From contig JBDHZK010000022.1 in assembly GCA_039811865.1 (NCBI GenBank), positions 1 through 26,439 of the forward strand: DNA of 26,439 nucleotides, written 5' to 3'. Under the pieces are notes generated by a model, which saw only the letters and a list, made by a program, of their open reading frames with translations, made no database searches and was not told the DNA's origin. This DNA is from JBDHZK01 sp039811865. Lineage in GTDB: Bacteria; Actinomycetota; Actinomycetes; Propionibacteriales; Propionibacteriaceae. The translations under genes and the position numbers were made by a program. This document shows, in pieces, positions 1-8,740 of this stretch (position 1 is its first letter; the number at the start of each line of letters is the position of its first letter).

Positions 1-109
1 CGCGCCGGCGCAGGCGCGGCACTCGCCCGCGTTCTACCTCGCCCTGACGGCCGGGATCGTGGTCCTGTTCGCGCTGACGTTGTTCACCACGGTCGCGATC
101 TTCGGTTGA
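1..109 (+). CDS. C-terminal end of an unidentified membrane protein (5' truncated)
   Basis: The reading frame that starts at base 2 stays open to a TGA at 107-109 and encodes about 35 residues. Most of them form one hydrophobic segment (LALTAGIVVLFALTLFTTVAIF) that ends one residue before the stop, so the protein finishes with a transmembrane helix. The third codon positions are almost all G or C, as in the neighbouring real genes. The rest of the gene lies outside the window, so no family can be assigned. It converges on the MFS gene, with a GC-rich hairpin at the junction. Confidence 0.6.
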   Translation, partial: APAQARHSPAFYLALTAGIVVLFALTLFTTVAIFG

Positions 110-129
110 GCGGGCCGGCGCCGGCGCTC
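108..129. terminator. Possible hairpin between convergent genes
   Basis: GAGCG at 108-112 pairs with CGCTC at 125-129 around a GC-rich loop that contains CCGGCGCCGG. It sits directly at the stop codon of the upstream membrane gene and faces the end of the MFS gene. There is no T tract, so this is only a plausible bidirectional terminator. Confidence 0.3.
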
Positions 130-146
130 CGATCGGCTCACCCGGT

Positions 147-1562
147 TCAGGCCGGATCGGCGGAGTAGTTGCGGATCGAACCGATCCGCGCCGCCAGCAG
201 CGCGGACAGCGTGCCCGTGATCGCCATCGTCACAAGTACCCAGCCGAAGGTGGCCGCACCTTCGGTACGGGAGTGCAGCGCCGCAAAGATCGTCCCGGCC
301 ACCCCGCCGGCGACCGCGGTGCCGAGCGCATCCGCGAGTTGGATCGCGGCGGTGTTTCGCCCCTGCTGCGGTGCGGGCGAGAGCTGCAGCGTGGCCAGCG
401 TCGTGCTCGCGACCAGCAACCCCATCCCGAAGCCACACACCACCCACCCCGTCACCGCGAGCACCAGCCATGCAGCTGGGAGCCACGTGACCACCGCCAC
501 GGCTGCGACACCACCACCGACGCAGGCGGCGCCGGCGACTATGATCCGATCGCGCCGCCAGCCTAACCACGGCCTCGACTGCAGCCAGGCTCCGCCCATC
601 CACCCGGCCGACCCGACCGTGAGCGCAGCCCCCGCCCAAAACAGCGTCCATCCCCGCAACTGCACCAGCATCAGCGGGACGAACACCTCGGCGCCGAAGA
701 AGGCGCCGGCGGTGAGGGCGCGCACGGCGATCAGGGAGGCCAGACCGGGCGCCGGGAGCAGCGTCCTTGGCAGCCCGGCGGGCAGCAGCTTCGGCAATCC
801 AAAGCCGAGCCCCAGGACACCGGCGGCCGCGATGGCCAGCGAGGTCCACTCCAGCCGCTGACCAGCCAACTGCAGCGCCGCCGTCCCGAGCGCGACGGCC
901 GCGGCGGCCCAGATCGGCACCGGGTTCGCCTCGGCGTGGCCGCCGCCGTGCGCGGAGCGCGCGAGCCGGATCAGCGGTGCCGCGCACAAGGCGGCGGCGA
1001 GCAGCGTCACCGGGAGGACCGTCCAGAAGACGAATCTCCAGTTCCAGTACTGCGCGATGGCCGCCGACAGCGGCGGTCCGGCGAACGCCGGCAGCATCCA
1101 GGCGGCCGAGAACCAGGTCATCAAGGTGGCGCGCTCGCGCTCGTCGTAGGCGCGAGCGGCGAGGACGGTCGCGGTCAGGTTGAGGATCCCAGCCCCGAGT
1201 CCCTGAACGAACCGGGCCGCCAGCAAAACGCCCATGCTCGGTGCGGAACCGCCCAGGACCAGCCCCGCCGCGAAAACGCCGAACCCGACCCAGGCGGGCG
1301 TGACCGGCCCGCGCGCGTCGCACCAGCGTCCCGCGGCCACGGTGGCGAACAGCATCGCGATCACGAACAGGGTGAAAACCCAGGCGTACAGCTGCACCTG
1401 CCCCAGCTCAGCGGCCGCGGCGGGCATCGCCGTCTGGACGGCCATGTTCTCGAAGGCCAGCGCGGTAACCACGATGAACAGACCGAACGTCAAAGCGGCC
1501 GTGGGCCGGCGCTGTGGTTGCGGCACGCCCGCCATCCCATCACGAGACCGGCGGTCGTCCAT
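147..1562 (-). CDS. MFS exporter (DHA2-like drug/metabolite transporter)
   Basis: This is a 471-residue polytopic inner-membrane protein, expected to export a small molecule in exchange for protons. After about 20 polar residues the first helix begins (ALTFGLFIVVTALAFE). A motif-A-like loop, GRWCDARGP, follows transmembrane helix 2, and the helix 5 region has the PAFAGPPLSAAIAQYWNWRF stretch typical of 12-14 helix multidrug exporters. The substrate cannot be read from the sequence. The start is uncertain: ATG at 1562 gives MDDRRSRDG, and a second ATG nine codons later gives MAGVPQ; neither has a good ribosome binding site. It is divergent from the DUF3039 gene and convergent with the gene cut by the window edge, so it is probably monocistronic. 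Confidence 0.85.
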   Translation of the reverse strand: MDDRRSRDGMAGVPQPQRRPTAALTFGLFIVVTALAFENMAVQTAMPAAAAELGQVQLYAWVFTLFVIAMLFATVAAGRWCDARGPVTPAWVGFGVFAAGLVLGGSAPSMGVLLAARFVQGLGAGILNLTATVLAARAYDERERATLMTWFSAAWMLPAFAGPPLSAAIAQYWNWRFVFWTVLPVTLLAAALCAAPLIRLARSAHGGGHAEANPVPIWAAAAVALGTAALQLAGQRLEWTSLAIAAAGVLGLGFGLPKLLPAGLPRTLLPAPGLASLIAVRALTAGAFFGAEVFVPLMLVQLRGWTLFWAGAALTVGSAGWMGGAWLQSRPWLGWRRDRIIVAGAACVGGGVAAVAVVTWLPAAWLVLAVTGWVVCGFGMGLLVASTTLATLQLSPAPQQGRNTAAIQLADALGTAVAGGVAGTIFAALHSRTEGAATFGWVLVTMAITGTLSALLAARIGSIRNYSADPA

Positions 1563-1634
1563 GCTCGGCGCGGGCGTCGGCCTCGGCTGCGGGAGCGCCG
1601 CCGATTCATCCAGTGCCGCTCAGTGGTCGGCGCC

Positions 1635-1640
1635 TAGACT
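1635..1640 (+). promoter_or_regulatory. -10 box for a leaderless DUF3039 transcript
   Basis: TAGACT ends 7 bases before the GTG start of the DUF3039 gene and no Shine-Dalgarno sequence lies between, so transcription is expected to begin at or next to the start codon. The same geometry recurs at ten other genes in this window. Confidence 0.55.
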
Positions 1641-1647
1641 GGCGTGC

Positions 1648-1893
1648 GTGAGCCAGGACCCACGCACGACCACGATCCTCGAAGAGCGCACCGACTACCG
1701 GGTGGACGAGGGCGATCACGAGCGCTTCAGCCATTACGTCCCGAAGGACAAGCTGGTCGAAGCCATGGTGATGGGGACGCCGGTCGTCGCGCTGTGCGGC
1801 AAGGTGTGGGTGCCGAGCCGTAACCCGGAGAAGTTTCCCGTATGCCCCGACTGCTTGAACGTCTGGGAGCAGTTGCGCGACGACGAGGAGTAG
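1648..1893 (+). CDS. DUF3039 family protein
   Basis: This is a small acidic protein of 81 residues that matches the actinobacterial DUF3039 family. The recognisable core is HERFSHYV at residues 24-31, then ALCGKVWVP with Cys50, then FPVCPDC with Cys66 and Cys69. The three cysteines plus a histidine suggest a structural zinc site, but the biochemical role of the family is not known. The open frame extends far upstream, but the GTG at 1648 is preferred because a TAGACT box ends 7 bases before it and because the family core starts soon afterwards. It is convergent with the SpoIIM-like gene, 64 bases away. Confidence 0.8.
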   Translation: MSQDPRTTTILEERTDYRVDEGDHERFSHYVPKDKLVEAMVMGTPVVALCGKVWVPSRNPEKFPVCPDCLNVWEQLRDDEE

Positions 1894-1957
1894 TTCGCCG
1901 CACCGTTCCCGGAGCGCGTCCAGGGTAGGAAGGCGTTGTCCGGGCCGGTGCTGAAAG

Positions 1958-2959
1958 CTACGCCGCCTCGGTCGGCGCGTACTGAGTGCGATCGGCCTCG
2001 GCGACGTCACCGGTCTCGCCCGCCAACGCGGCGCGGCGGCCGAGCGTGAAGATGTAGGCCAGGAACCCGACCCAGACGGCCGCGCCGATCGCAAGCCGTG
2101 CTTCGGCGGGAAGCTGGGAGGGCGTGATGAACGCCTCCAAGATGCCGGCGATGGCGAGCACCAGGGCGAGCCCGAGCGCGACCGCGCCCACGGAGCGGCC
2201 CTGCTCGGCCAAGGCTCGCGCGCGCGTCCTGCGGCCCGGCGAGATCCAGGCCCAGGCCATCGTCAGGCCGGCGGCGATGCCGATGAAGATGCAGGTGAGT
2301 TCGAGCATCCCGTGCGGCAGCAGCAGGCCGTAGAACACGTCGGGACGGCCATGGCCGACCATGATCCCGCCGATCACCCCGAGATTGGAGATGTTGGAGT
2401 ACCAAACCAGCAGCACTGGGAAGACCGTGATGCCGAGCAGGATCACCGTGGCGGTGACCACCGAGTTGTTCAGCCAGACCTGGAAGGCGAAGTCGAAGGC
2501 GGGGTTCTCCGAATAGTAGGCGGCGAAATCGTGGTTGATCAGGGCTTCGATCTGACCGGGCGTGGCGATCGAACTTTCGAGGCCGGGCTCGTTGATCACG
2601 CGGTAGCCGATCAGGAAGGCGAGGGCGATGGAGGCCACACCCACCGCGATCCAGCCCCAGCGCAGCGCATAGACCGCGCCGGGGAACGTCACGGTGAAGA
2701 AGCGGGCCAGCGTGCCGAGCAAGGGGACGGACGATCCGGTGACCAGGCTCCTAGCGTCTGTGACCAGCGCGGACAGCTTCGCCTCGAGCTCGGGGTCGTA
2801 GGCCGACGCGCGAATTACCGACAGGTGCGTCGCCGTGCGTTGGTACAACGTGACCACCTCGTCGGCTTCGGCGCCGGTCAGGGTGCCCGTCTGCTCGGTC
2901 AGGTCCGCCAGACGGTTCCAATCGGCCCGATGAGACAGGACATAGGCGTCGAGGTCCAC
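1958..2959 (-). CDS. Stage II sporulation protein M-like (SpoIIM) membrane protein
   Basis: This protein of 333 residues belongs to the SpoIIM/DUF95 membrane family. A soluble helical N-terminus of about 110 residues (DLDAYVLSHRADWNRLADL) precedes several hydrophobic segments, including GWIAVGVASIALAFLIGYRV, VILLGITVFPVLLVWY and LALVLAIAGILEAFITP. The loop GHGRPDVFYGLLLPHGMLEL is a family hallmark. In Bacillus SpoIIM works in engulfment; in non-sporulating actinobacteria the role is unknown. The start is GTG at 2959, preceded by TATCGT with 6 bases between. It is divergent from an RDD-family gene, the same pairing as Rv3694c/Rv3695 of Mycobacterium tuberculosis, though the MoxR/DUF58 partners are absent here. 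Confidence 0.85.
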   Translation of the reverse strand: MDLDAYVLSHRADWNRLADLTEQTGTLTGAEADEVVTLYQRTATHLSVIRASAYDPELEAKLSALVTDARSLVTGSSVPLLGTLARFFTVTFPGAVYALRWGWIAVGVASIALAFLIGYRVINEPGLESSIATPGQIEALINHDFAAYYSENPAFDFAFQVWLNNSVVTATVILLGITVFPVLLVWYSNISNLGVIGGIMVGHGRPDVFYGLLLPHGMLELTCIFIGIAAGLTMAWAWISPGRRTRARALAEQGRSVGAVALGLALVLAIAGILEAFITPSQLPAEARLAIGAAVWVGFLAYIFTLGRRAALAGETGDVAEADRTQYAPTEAA

Positions 2960-2965
2960 GCCGCC

Positions 2966-2971
2966 ACGATA
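2966..2971 (-). promoter_or_regulatory. -10 box for a leaderless SpoIIM-like transcript
   Basis: Read on the minus strand, TATCGT ends 6 bases before the GTG start at 2959. It lies only 17 bases from the -10 box of the divergent RDD gene. Confidence 0.5.
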
Positions 2972-2988
2972 TCCGCCCGTCGTCTGAC

Positions 2989-2994
2989 TACCCT
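2989..2994 (+). promoter_or_regulatory. -10 box for a leaderless RDD-gene transcript
   Basis: TACCCT ends 7 bases before the GTG at 3002. No Shine-Dalgarno sequence is present, which supports this GTG as start of both the message and the protein. Confidence 0.5.
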
Positions 2995-3001
2995 TGAGCC
3001 C

Positions 3002-3790
3002 GTGACGCAGATCGTGACGGGCGACGCGGTCGTCCTCGACCTACGTCCAGCGCGCCTGCCGACTCGGCTGCTGGCCGACCTGATCGACATCGTCGCGATG
3101 GCGGCGCTCGCATGGGGCTGGGACTGGTTGACCCGGCAGTTCGACGGCTCGACGGCGGCCGTCCGCGCCGTGTCGATCCTTGGGTTCATCGTGATCAGCC
3201 TTGGATACCCGATCACGTTCGAGACGCTGACCCGCGGCCGCACCCCGGGTGCCTACGCGCTGGGCCTGCGCGTCGTCCGGGACGACGGCGGGTCGATCCG
3301 CTTTCGGCACGCGCTCATGCGCGGCCTGGCGTTCTGGCTCGTCGACTACTCGGTCTGGACCGGTTTCACCTTGGGCGCGATCGTCTGTGCCGTGCACCCG
3401 CAGGGCAAAAGGGTCGGCGACATCCTGGCCGGGACGATCGAGATCCGCACCCGGTCACCGAAGGCCTCCGAGCCCATCCCGGACCCCGACCCGCGCTGGG
3501 CGTCGTGGGCGCAGCAACTGGAGATGAGCCGCGTCACCGAGGAGCAGTTCGCCGCCGCCCGCTACGCGCTCGCGCGCCGGGCCCAGATGCGTCCCGACTA
3601 CCGAGCCTTGCTGATCGGCGAGTTGGCCGCGCAGATCACGCGGCGCACCGCGCCCGCTCCCCCCGCTGCGCTGAGCGCCGAGGACTTCCTGATCACGCTG
3701 CTCGGCGAGAACCGCCGCCGGGCCACGGGCAAGGTGCTGGCGTCGTTCGGGGTGCCGTCGTCGCAGGATCTGCCGGCGGGTTGGCGATAG
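3002..3790 (+). CDS. RDD family membrane protein
   Basis: This is a 262-residue membrane protein. The RDD domain fills residues of about 17-150: PTRLLADLIDIVAMAALAW opens the first helix, GYPITFETLTRGRTPGAYALGLRVVRDDG is the conserved middle loop, and HPQGKRVGDILAGTIEI closes the domain. A soluble C-terminal region of about 110 residues (MSRVTEEQFAAARYALARRAQM and beyond) is helical and charged. RDD proteins have been linked to ion transport or membrane stress, but function here is unknown. GTG at 3002 is chosen over much longer upstream frames because it coincides with the leaderless promoter and with the family N-terminus. A strong hairpin follows the stop. Confidence 0.85.
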   Translation: MTQIVTGDAVVLDLRPARLPTRLLADLIDIVAMAALAWGWDWLTRQFDGSTAAVRAVSILGFIVISLGYPITFETLTRGRTPGAYALGLRVVRDDGGSIRFRHALMRGLAFWLVDYSVWTGFTLGAIVCAVHPQGKRVGDILAGTIEIRTRSPKASEPIPDPDPRWASWAQQLEMSRVTEEQFAAARYALARRAQMRPDYRALLIGELAAQITRRTAPAPPAALSAEDFLITLLGENRRRATGKVLASFGVPSSQDLPAGWR

Positions 3791-3800
3791 AAGGCCCCTT

Positions 3801-3842
3801 AGCTGTTGATCAGGGCCGCTTATCCGGCCCGAATCAACAGCT
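3801..3842 (+). terminator. Hairpin terminator after the RDD gene
   Basis: AGCTGTTGAT at 3801-3810 pairs perfectly with ATCAACAGCT at 3833-3842. Inside, GGGCCG pairs with CGGCCC around a 6-base loop. The hairpin begins 11 bases after the stop codon and is followed by TGTTTGGT, which is mildly T-rich. Confidence 0.6.
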
Positions 3843-3891
3843 TGTTTGGTGCCGGCGATCCGGGCCGAGAAGAGCTGGGTCGAGCTGGCGC

Positions 3892-3897
3892 TAGGCT
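3892..3897 (+). promoter_or_regulatory. -10 box for a leaderless histidine phosphatase transcript
   Basis: TAGGCT ends 6 bases before the GTG start at 3904, with no ribosome binding site between. Confidence 0.5.
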
Positions 3898-3903
3898 GCG
3901 GTC

Positions 3904-4413
3904 GTGGCCGACAAGACGCTGCTGATCATGCGGCACGCGAAGTCGTCGTGGAGCACCGGTGCTCCCGATTTCGAGCGGCCGCTGTCGGATCGCGGTCGTC
4001 GTGATTCGACAGTGGCCGGCCGGCTACTGGCCGGCCGAGGGGTGCGTCCCGATCTCGTGCTGTGCTCCGCGGCGGCGCGGACGCGCCAGACCTGGCAGCG
4101 GGTCGCCGCCCAGGGCGTCGAGGCGAAGCTGGTGGAGTTTCGGCCGAGCATCTATCACGCCGACCCGATCGACCTGATCCTGGAGTTGAGCGTGCTGCCC
4201 GAGGCGGCCAAAACCGTGCTGGTGTTCGGCCACGAGCCCACGATGAGCGACTTGGTGGCCCACCTGGTCCGGACCGACCCGCGGCAGTTGCTCCCCGACA
4301 TCTTCAACAAGTTCCCCACCTCGGCCATCGCCACGCTCGAGCTGGACGTGCCCTGGGCAAGGATCCGCCCGCCGGCGGCGACCCTCGTCTCGTTCGACAT
4401 TCCGCGGGGCTAG
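3904..4413 (+). CDS. SixA-like phosphohistidine phosphatase (histidine phosphatase family)
   Basis: This is a cytosolic protein of 169 residues, the usual length for SixA-type members of the histidine phosphatase superfamily. LLIMRHAKSSW carries the phospho-accepting His11 within the RHA signature, SAAARTRQTW supplies the phosphate-binding arginine, and VFGHEPTMSD carries the second catalytic histidine, His110. SixA of E. coli dephosphorylates phosphohistidine proteins; the natural substrate here is unknown. The GTG start at 3904 is supported by a -10 box 6 bases upstream and by the N-terminal beta strand starting at residue 5. It is convergent with ahcY. Confidence 0.85.
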   Translation: MADKTLLIMRHAKSSWSTGAPDFERPLSDRGRRDSTVAGRLLAGRGVRPDLVLCSAAARTRQTWQRVAAQGVEAKLVEFRPSIYHADPIDLILELSVLPEAAKTVLVFGHEPTMSDLVAHLVRTDPRQLLPDIFNKFPTSAIATLELDVPWARIRPPAATLVSFDIPRG

Positions 4414-4497
4414 CTGGCCGTTTGCGGCTTTCGAAAACACCGAGGGCCACCGGAGGGCGCGAGGAACGGTTTCGGCTGGTCACCGAAGGAGCCGTCC

Positions 4498-5940
<1,443 letters not shown>

Positions 5941-5948
5941 GGGGGTGG

Positions 5949-5954
5949 AGCCTA
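5949..5954 (-). promoter_or_regulatory. Possible -10 box for ahcY
   Basis: On the minus strand TAGGCT ends 8 bases before GTG 5940. The hexamer is identical to those before the histidine phosphatase gene and the 4-TM gene. If TTG 5979 is the true start, this hexamer is merely coding sequence. Confidence 0.35.
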
Positions 5955-6000
5955 CCCGGGGCAGCTCCCGGCGGGCCAACCGCCGTCCCCAAGGATGTGC

Positions 6001-6426
6001 CTACCCGGCCAGATATCGAAGGGCGAGTGCGTAGCCGTCCAAGCCGAGTCCGGCGATCACGCCCAAGACGTACGGCGAGATGACCGAGTGCCGGCGGAAC
6101 TCCTCACGGGCGTGGACGTTGCTGATGTGCACCTCGATCACGGTCTCCACCTGCGCGACGGCATCGGCGATCGCGATGGAGTAGTGCGTCCACGCGGCCG
6201 GATTGAGGACGACCGGCGTGCCGGCGTCCGCGGCCTCGTGCAGCCAAGCGACCAGTTCGGCCTCGGCGTCGGTTTGGCGCACCTCGACGTCCAGGCCGAG
6301 TTCGGCGCCGAGAGTGACCAGATGTTCCGCGAGCTGGGCATGGGTGGTGGCGCCGTAGATGTGCGGTTCGCGCGTGCCCAGACGGCCCAGGTTGACGCCG
6401 TTGAGGACGAGGACCCGATCGCTCAC
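6001..6426 (-). CDS. aroQ: Type II 3-dehydroquinate dehydratase
   Basis: This enzyme converts 3-dehydroquinate to 3-dehydroshikimate, the third step of the shikimate pathway, as a cytosolic dodecamer. The 141 residues match type II enzymes: NGVNLGRLGTREPHIYG with catalytic Arg19 and Tyr24, Asn75 and His81 in the substrate loop, and EVHISNVHAREEFRRHS with His100 and Arg111. Two positions are unusual: the common NGPNL reads NGVNL, and NPGAYTHTS reads NPAAWTHYS. The GTG start overlaps the stop of the upstream cation transporter by 4 bases (GTGA), and AGGAGGGG lies just before it, so translation is probably coupled. No other shikimate gene is nearby. Confidence 0.93.
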   Translation of the reverse strand: MSDRVLVLNGVNLGRLGTREPHIYGATTHAQLAEHLVTLGAELGLDVEVRQTDAEAELVAWLHEAADAGTPVVLNPAAWTHYSIAIADAVAQVETVIEVHISNVHAREEFRRHSVISPYVLGVIAGLGLDGYALALRYLAG

Positions 6427-7421
6427 AGCCCCTCCTCCTCGGTGTAGCCGAGCATTCCGGGAGCGTGTTCGTCCTCGTCGGGGTGGTAGACGTCCGGCTC
6501 GAGGTAGACCAGCGCCACCGACGGCGCGGCCTCGCGGACGGCCGCCTCGGCGGTGTTGATCACCTCGACCACCCGCTGGACGGACGCGGTCGGCTCGATC
6601 TCGATCTTCGCCGCGACCAGTACCTCCTCGGGTCCGAGGTGCAGCGTCCGCATGTGGATCACCTTCGTCACTCCGGACGACCCGCCCAGCGCCGACTTGA
6701 TGGCGGCGATCGACTCCGGCGAGGCGGCCTCCCCAATGAGCAGGCTGTTCATCTCGTACGCGAGCACGATCGCCACCACGATCAGCAGCGCGCCGATCAT
6801 GGCGGTGCCCACGACGTCCCAATAGCCGTTGTGGGTGAGCAGCGTCATGCCGACGCCGAAGAGCGCGAACAGCAGGCCCAGGAGCGCGGCGAAGTCCTCG
6901 AGCAAAATCACGGGAAGCTCGGGGGCCTTGGCTCGGCGCACGTACTGCGCCCAGCTCTGGCGACCCTTGGTAACGATGGATTCGCGGATCGCCGTCCGGA
7001 ACGAGAACCCCTCCGCCGCGATCGCCGCCAGCAAGACCACCAGCGGCACCCACCACCAGGGCCCCTCGAGCATTTCGTTGGGGTGCCCGGCGTTCACCTC
7101 GTGCCACTTCTCGTAGGCCTCGTAGAGGGCGAACAGCCCGCCGAGGCTGAACAGGATCACCGACACCAAGAAGGCGTTGACGAAACGGGCCGACCCGAAG
7201 CCGAAGGGGTGCTCCTCGGTCGCCTCGCGTTTCGCGGCCCGCGACCCGGCCAGCAGCAGGAACTGGTTCGCGGTGTCGGCGCAGGAGTGGATCGCTTCGG
7301 CCAGCATCGAAGAGGACGCCGTCAGTGCCCAGGCCGTGAATTTGGTGACCGCGATGAACGCGTTCGCCGTCAAGGCCGCCAGGACGGCCTTCGTGCCACC
7401 GGATGCGCTCACGCGCGACAT
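6423..7421 (-). CDS. Cation diffusion facilitator (ZnT9-like subgroup)
   Basis: This is a 332-residue membrane transporter of the CDF family, expected to move divalent metal (zinc or a related ion) across the cytoplasmic membrane. Helix 2 carries AIHSCADTANQ with His45 and Asp49. EHPFGFGSARFVNAF marks the loop before helix 3. Helix 5 carries LLEDFAALLGLLFALFG, where Glu175-Asp176 replaces the usual HxxxD site, as in the SLC30A9/ZnT9 type. The C-terminus from about residue 235 is the soluble dimerisation domain (TKVIHMRTLHLGPEEVLVAAKIEI). ATG at 7421 is chosen over a longer frame because the first helix begins shortly after. It sits 67 bases after the SIS gene and overlaps aroQ by 4 bases. Confidence 0.85.
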   Translation of the reverse strand: MSRVSASGGTKAVLAALTANAFIAVTKFTAWALTASSSMLAEAIHSCADTANQFLLLAGSRAAKREATEEHPFGFGSARFVNAFLVSVILFSLGGLFALYEAYEKWHEVNAGHPNEMLEGPWWWVPLVVLLAAIAAEGFSFRTAIRESIVTKGRQSWAQYVRRAKAPELPVILLEDFAALLGLLFALFGVGMTLLTHNGYWDVVGTAMIGALLIVVAIVLAYEMNSLLIGEAASPESIAAIKSALGGSSGVTKVIHMRTLHLGPEEVLVAAKIEIEPTASVQRVVEVINTAEAAVREAAPSVALVYLEPDVYHPDEDEHAPGMLGYTEEEGL

Positions 7422-7488
7422 CCTGCCAGACGCCCGGGGGGTCGCGATCGGCAAGTCGCCGGGCGGTCCGCAACCGGGCGGATCGTCC

Positions 7489-8505
7489 TTAGAGGCGATC
7501 CAGGCCGATGCGCAGATACGCCGCGCCGAAGCGGCCGCGCTGCAGCAAGGTGGCGTAACGCTCCATCGCCGAATCGGCCAGGTGCGAGACTCGGGCGACA
7601 CGCAGGTCCTTGGCCTCGGCGGCCGCGATCAGGTCCGCTTGCGCGGCCCGCAGCCGATCGTCCTCCAGCCCGTCGTCCAGGACGACCAGCGCCGGGCGCG
7701 GATCGATGGCCGAGGAGTCCTCGTCGAATGGGTCGGCGAACGGGTCGCGGGCGAGCGCCGACGTCAGCAGCGGTAGGAGTTCGCCGGCGTCCGCTGCCAG
7801 CGCGACTCGGCCGCTGGCTTGCCGAAGCGCCTCGGCCACGCGTCGCGACGCCCGCGCGGCAAGCACCGACCCACCCCAGACGAGGGGGTAACCGTCGGCC
7901 ACTTCGAGCGCCAGTAGCTTCGCCGGGTTCACGCTGGCGTCCGCGTGCACGGAGCACTCCTGCGCGACGGCGTCCATCGCGCCGGCGACGGCCTCGGCGC
8001 AAACATAGGGGCCGAGTTCGAGCCGGTGCAGCGCGATCAGCATGACGACGGCGGCGGCCAGGCGATCCCCGGTCCGCGTCGGCAAGATGGTGGTGGCCCG
8101 CGAGTCGGCCCCCCGAGCCAGGGGCGAATCCGGCGGACTGCATACGATCAGTTGAGCACCGCGCCGGGCGGCCTCACCGACCAGCGGGAGCGCGGAGTGG
8201 TCCGGCCCATCGAGAACCACGACGAGATCGAGCGGGCCTACCCAGCCGGGCAGGGACGACGCCGGCCAAGCCACGAATGGCGCCGGGCAGGTCGGCTCCA
8301 GCATGGCGCGCAAGAGCCGAGCCTCCGGCCCGATCGCCAGGACGGCCCGGGGTCGGCTCCGATCGGACAGCCCGGCCAAGGGCTCCTCGGCGCCGGCATG
8401 CTCGATCCGGATGCGAGCCCCCGCCTGGGCCAGGTGCCGCAACGCCGGGTCGGCCCGGTGTAGGGCGTCGGGGTCGTCCAGGCGATAATCCTCGAACTGC
8501 GCCAT
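7489..8505 (-). CDS. SIS-domain protein (Rv3256c-like, next to manB)
   Basis: This cytosolic protein of 338 residues has two sugar-isomerase-like halves. The first has RPRAVLAIGPEARLLRAML and GPLDLVVVLDGPDHSALPLVGEAARRGAQLIVCSPPDSPLA, a Rossmann-like phosphosugar-binding fold. The second ends in SDSAMERYATLLQRGRFGAAYLRIGLDRL-type sequence, which resembles bifunctional phosphoglucose/phosphomannose isomerases. The neighbour of manB in M. tuberculosis (Rv3256c) has the same placement. An isomerase or regulatory role in mannose metabolism is an inference. The ATG at 8505 starts MAQFEDYRLDDPDAL and lies 13 bases after the Trm112-like gene; a longer frame upstream would run through that gene. Confidence 0.75.
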   Translation of the reverse strand: MAQFEDYRLDDPDALHRADPALRHLAQAGARIRIEHAGAEEPLAGLSDRSRPRAVLAIGPEARLLRAMLEPTCPAPFVAWPASSLPGWVGPLDLVVVLDGPDHSALPLVGEAARRGAQLIVCSPPDSPLARGADSRATTILPTRTGDRLAAAVVMLIALHRLELGPYVCAEAVAGAMDAVAQECSVHADASVNPAKLLALEVADGYPLVWGGSVLAARASRRVAEALRQASGRVALAADAGELLPLLTSALARDPFADPFDEDSSAIDPRPALVVLDDGLEDDRLRAAQADLIAAAEAKDLRVARVSHLADSAMERYATLLQRGRFGAAYLRIGLDRL

Positions 8506-8518
8506 CAGGTTTGCCCGC

Positions 8519-8710
8519 TCAGCGCTGCGGACGCGGCCGGCGGGCCTCGTCCACGAGCAGCACCGGGATGCCGTCACGCACCGGGTAGGAAAGCCCACAG
8601 GTGCGCGCGGTACAGACCAACTCGCCCGCGTCGTAGTCCACGGCCAGCTTGCCGTGGCAGTTCGGGCAGGCCAGGATGGCCAGCAATTCCGGCGCCAGTT
8701 CGATGCTCAT
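8519..8710 (-). CDS. Trm112/UPF0434-like small zinc-ribbon protein
   Basis: This is a 63-residue protein with LACPNCHGKLAVDY and LVCTARTCGLSYPVRDGIPVLLVDEAR. It has two cysteine pairs that form a probable zinc ribbon and the IPVLL-DEAR ending common to the Trm112/YcaR family. Eukaryotic Trm112 activates methyltransferases; the bacterial partner is generally unknown. AAGGGA lies about 8 bases before the ATG. It is located 30 bases after manB and 13 before the SIS gene, so all three are likely co-transcribed. Confidence 0.85.
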   Translation of the reverse strand: MSIELAPELLAILACPNCHGKLAVDYDAGELVCTARTCGLSYPVRDGIPVLLVDEARRPRPQR

Positions 8711-8740
8711 CGCAATCCCTTCGGCCCACTCAGGGCACCC

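Noticed and set aside
4414..4497. Hairpin between the phosphatase gene and ahcY
   Set aside because: CGAAAAC and GGTTTCG are only partly complementary, and no stable stem was found.
5941..6000. SAH riboswitch upstream of ahcY
   Set aside because: Only 60 bases separate ahcY from aroQ, too little for the element, and no matching helices are visible.
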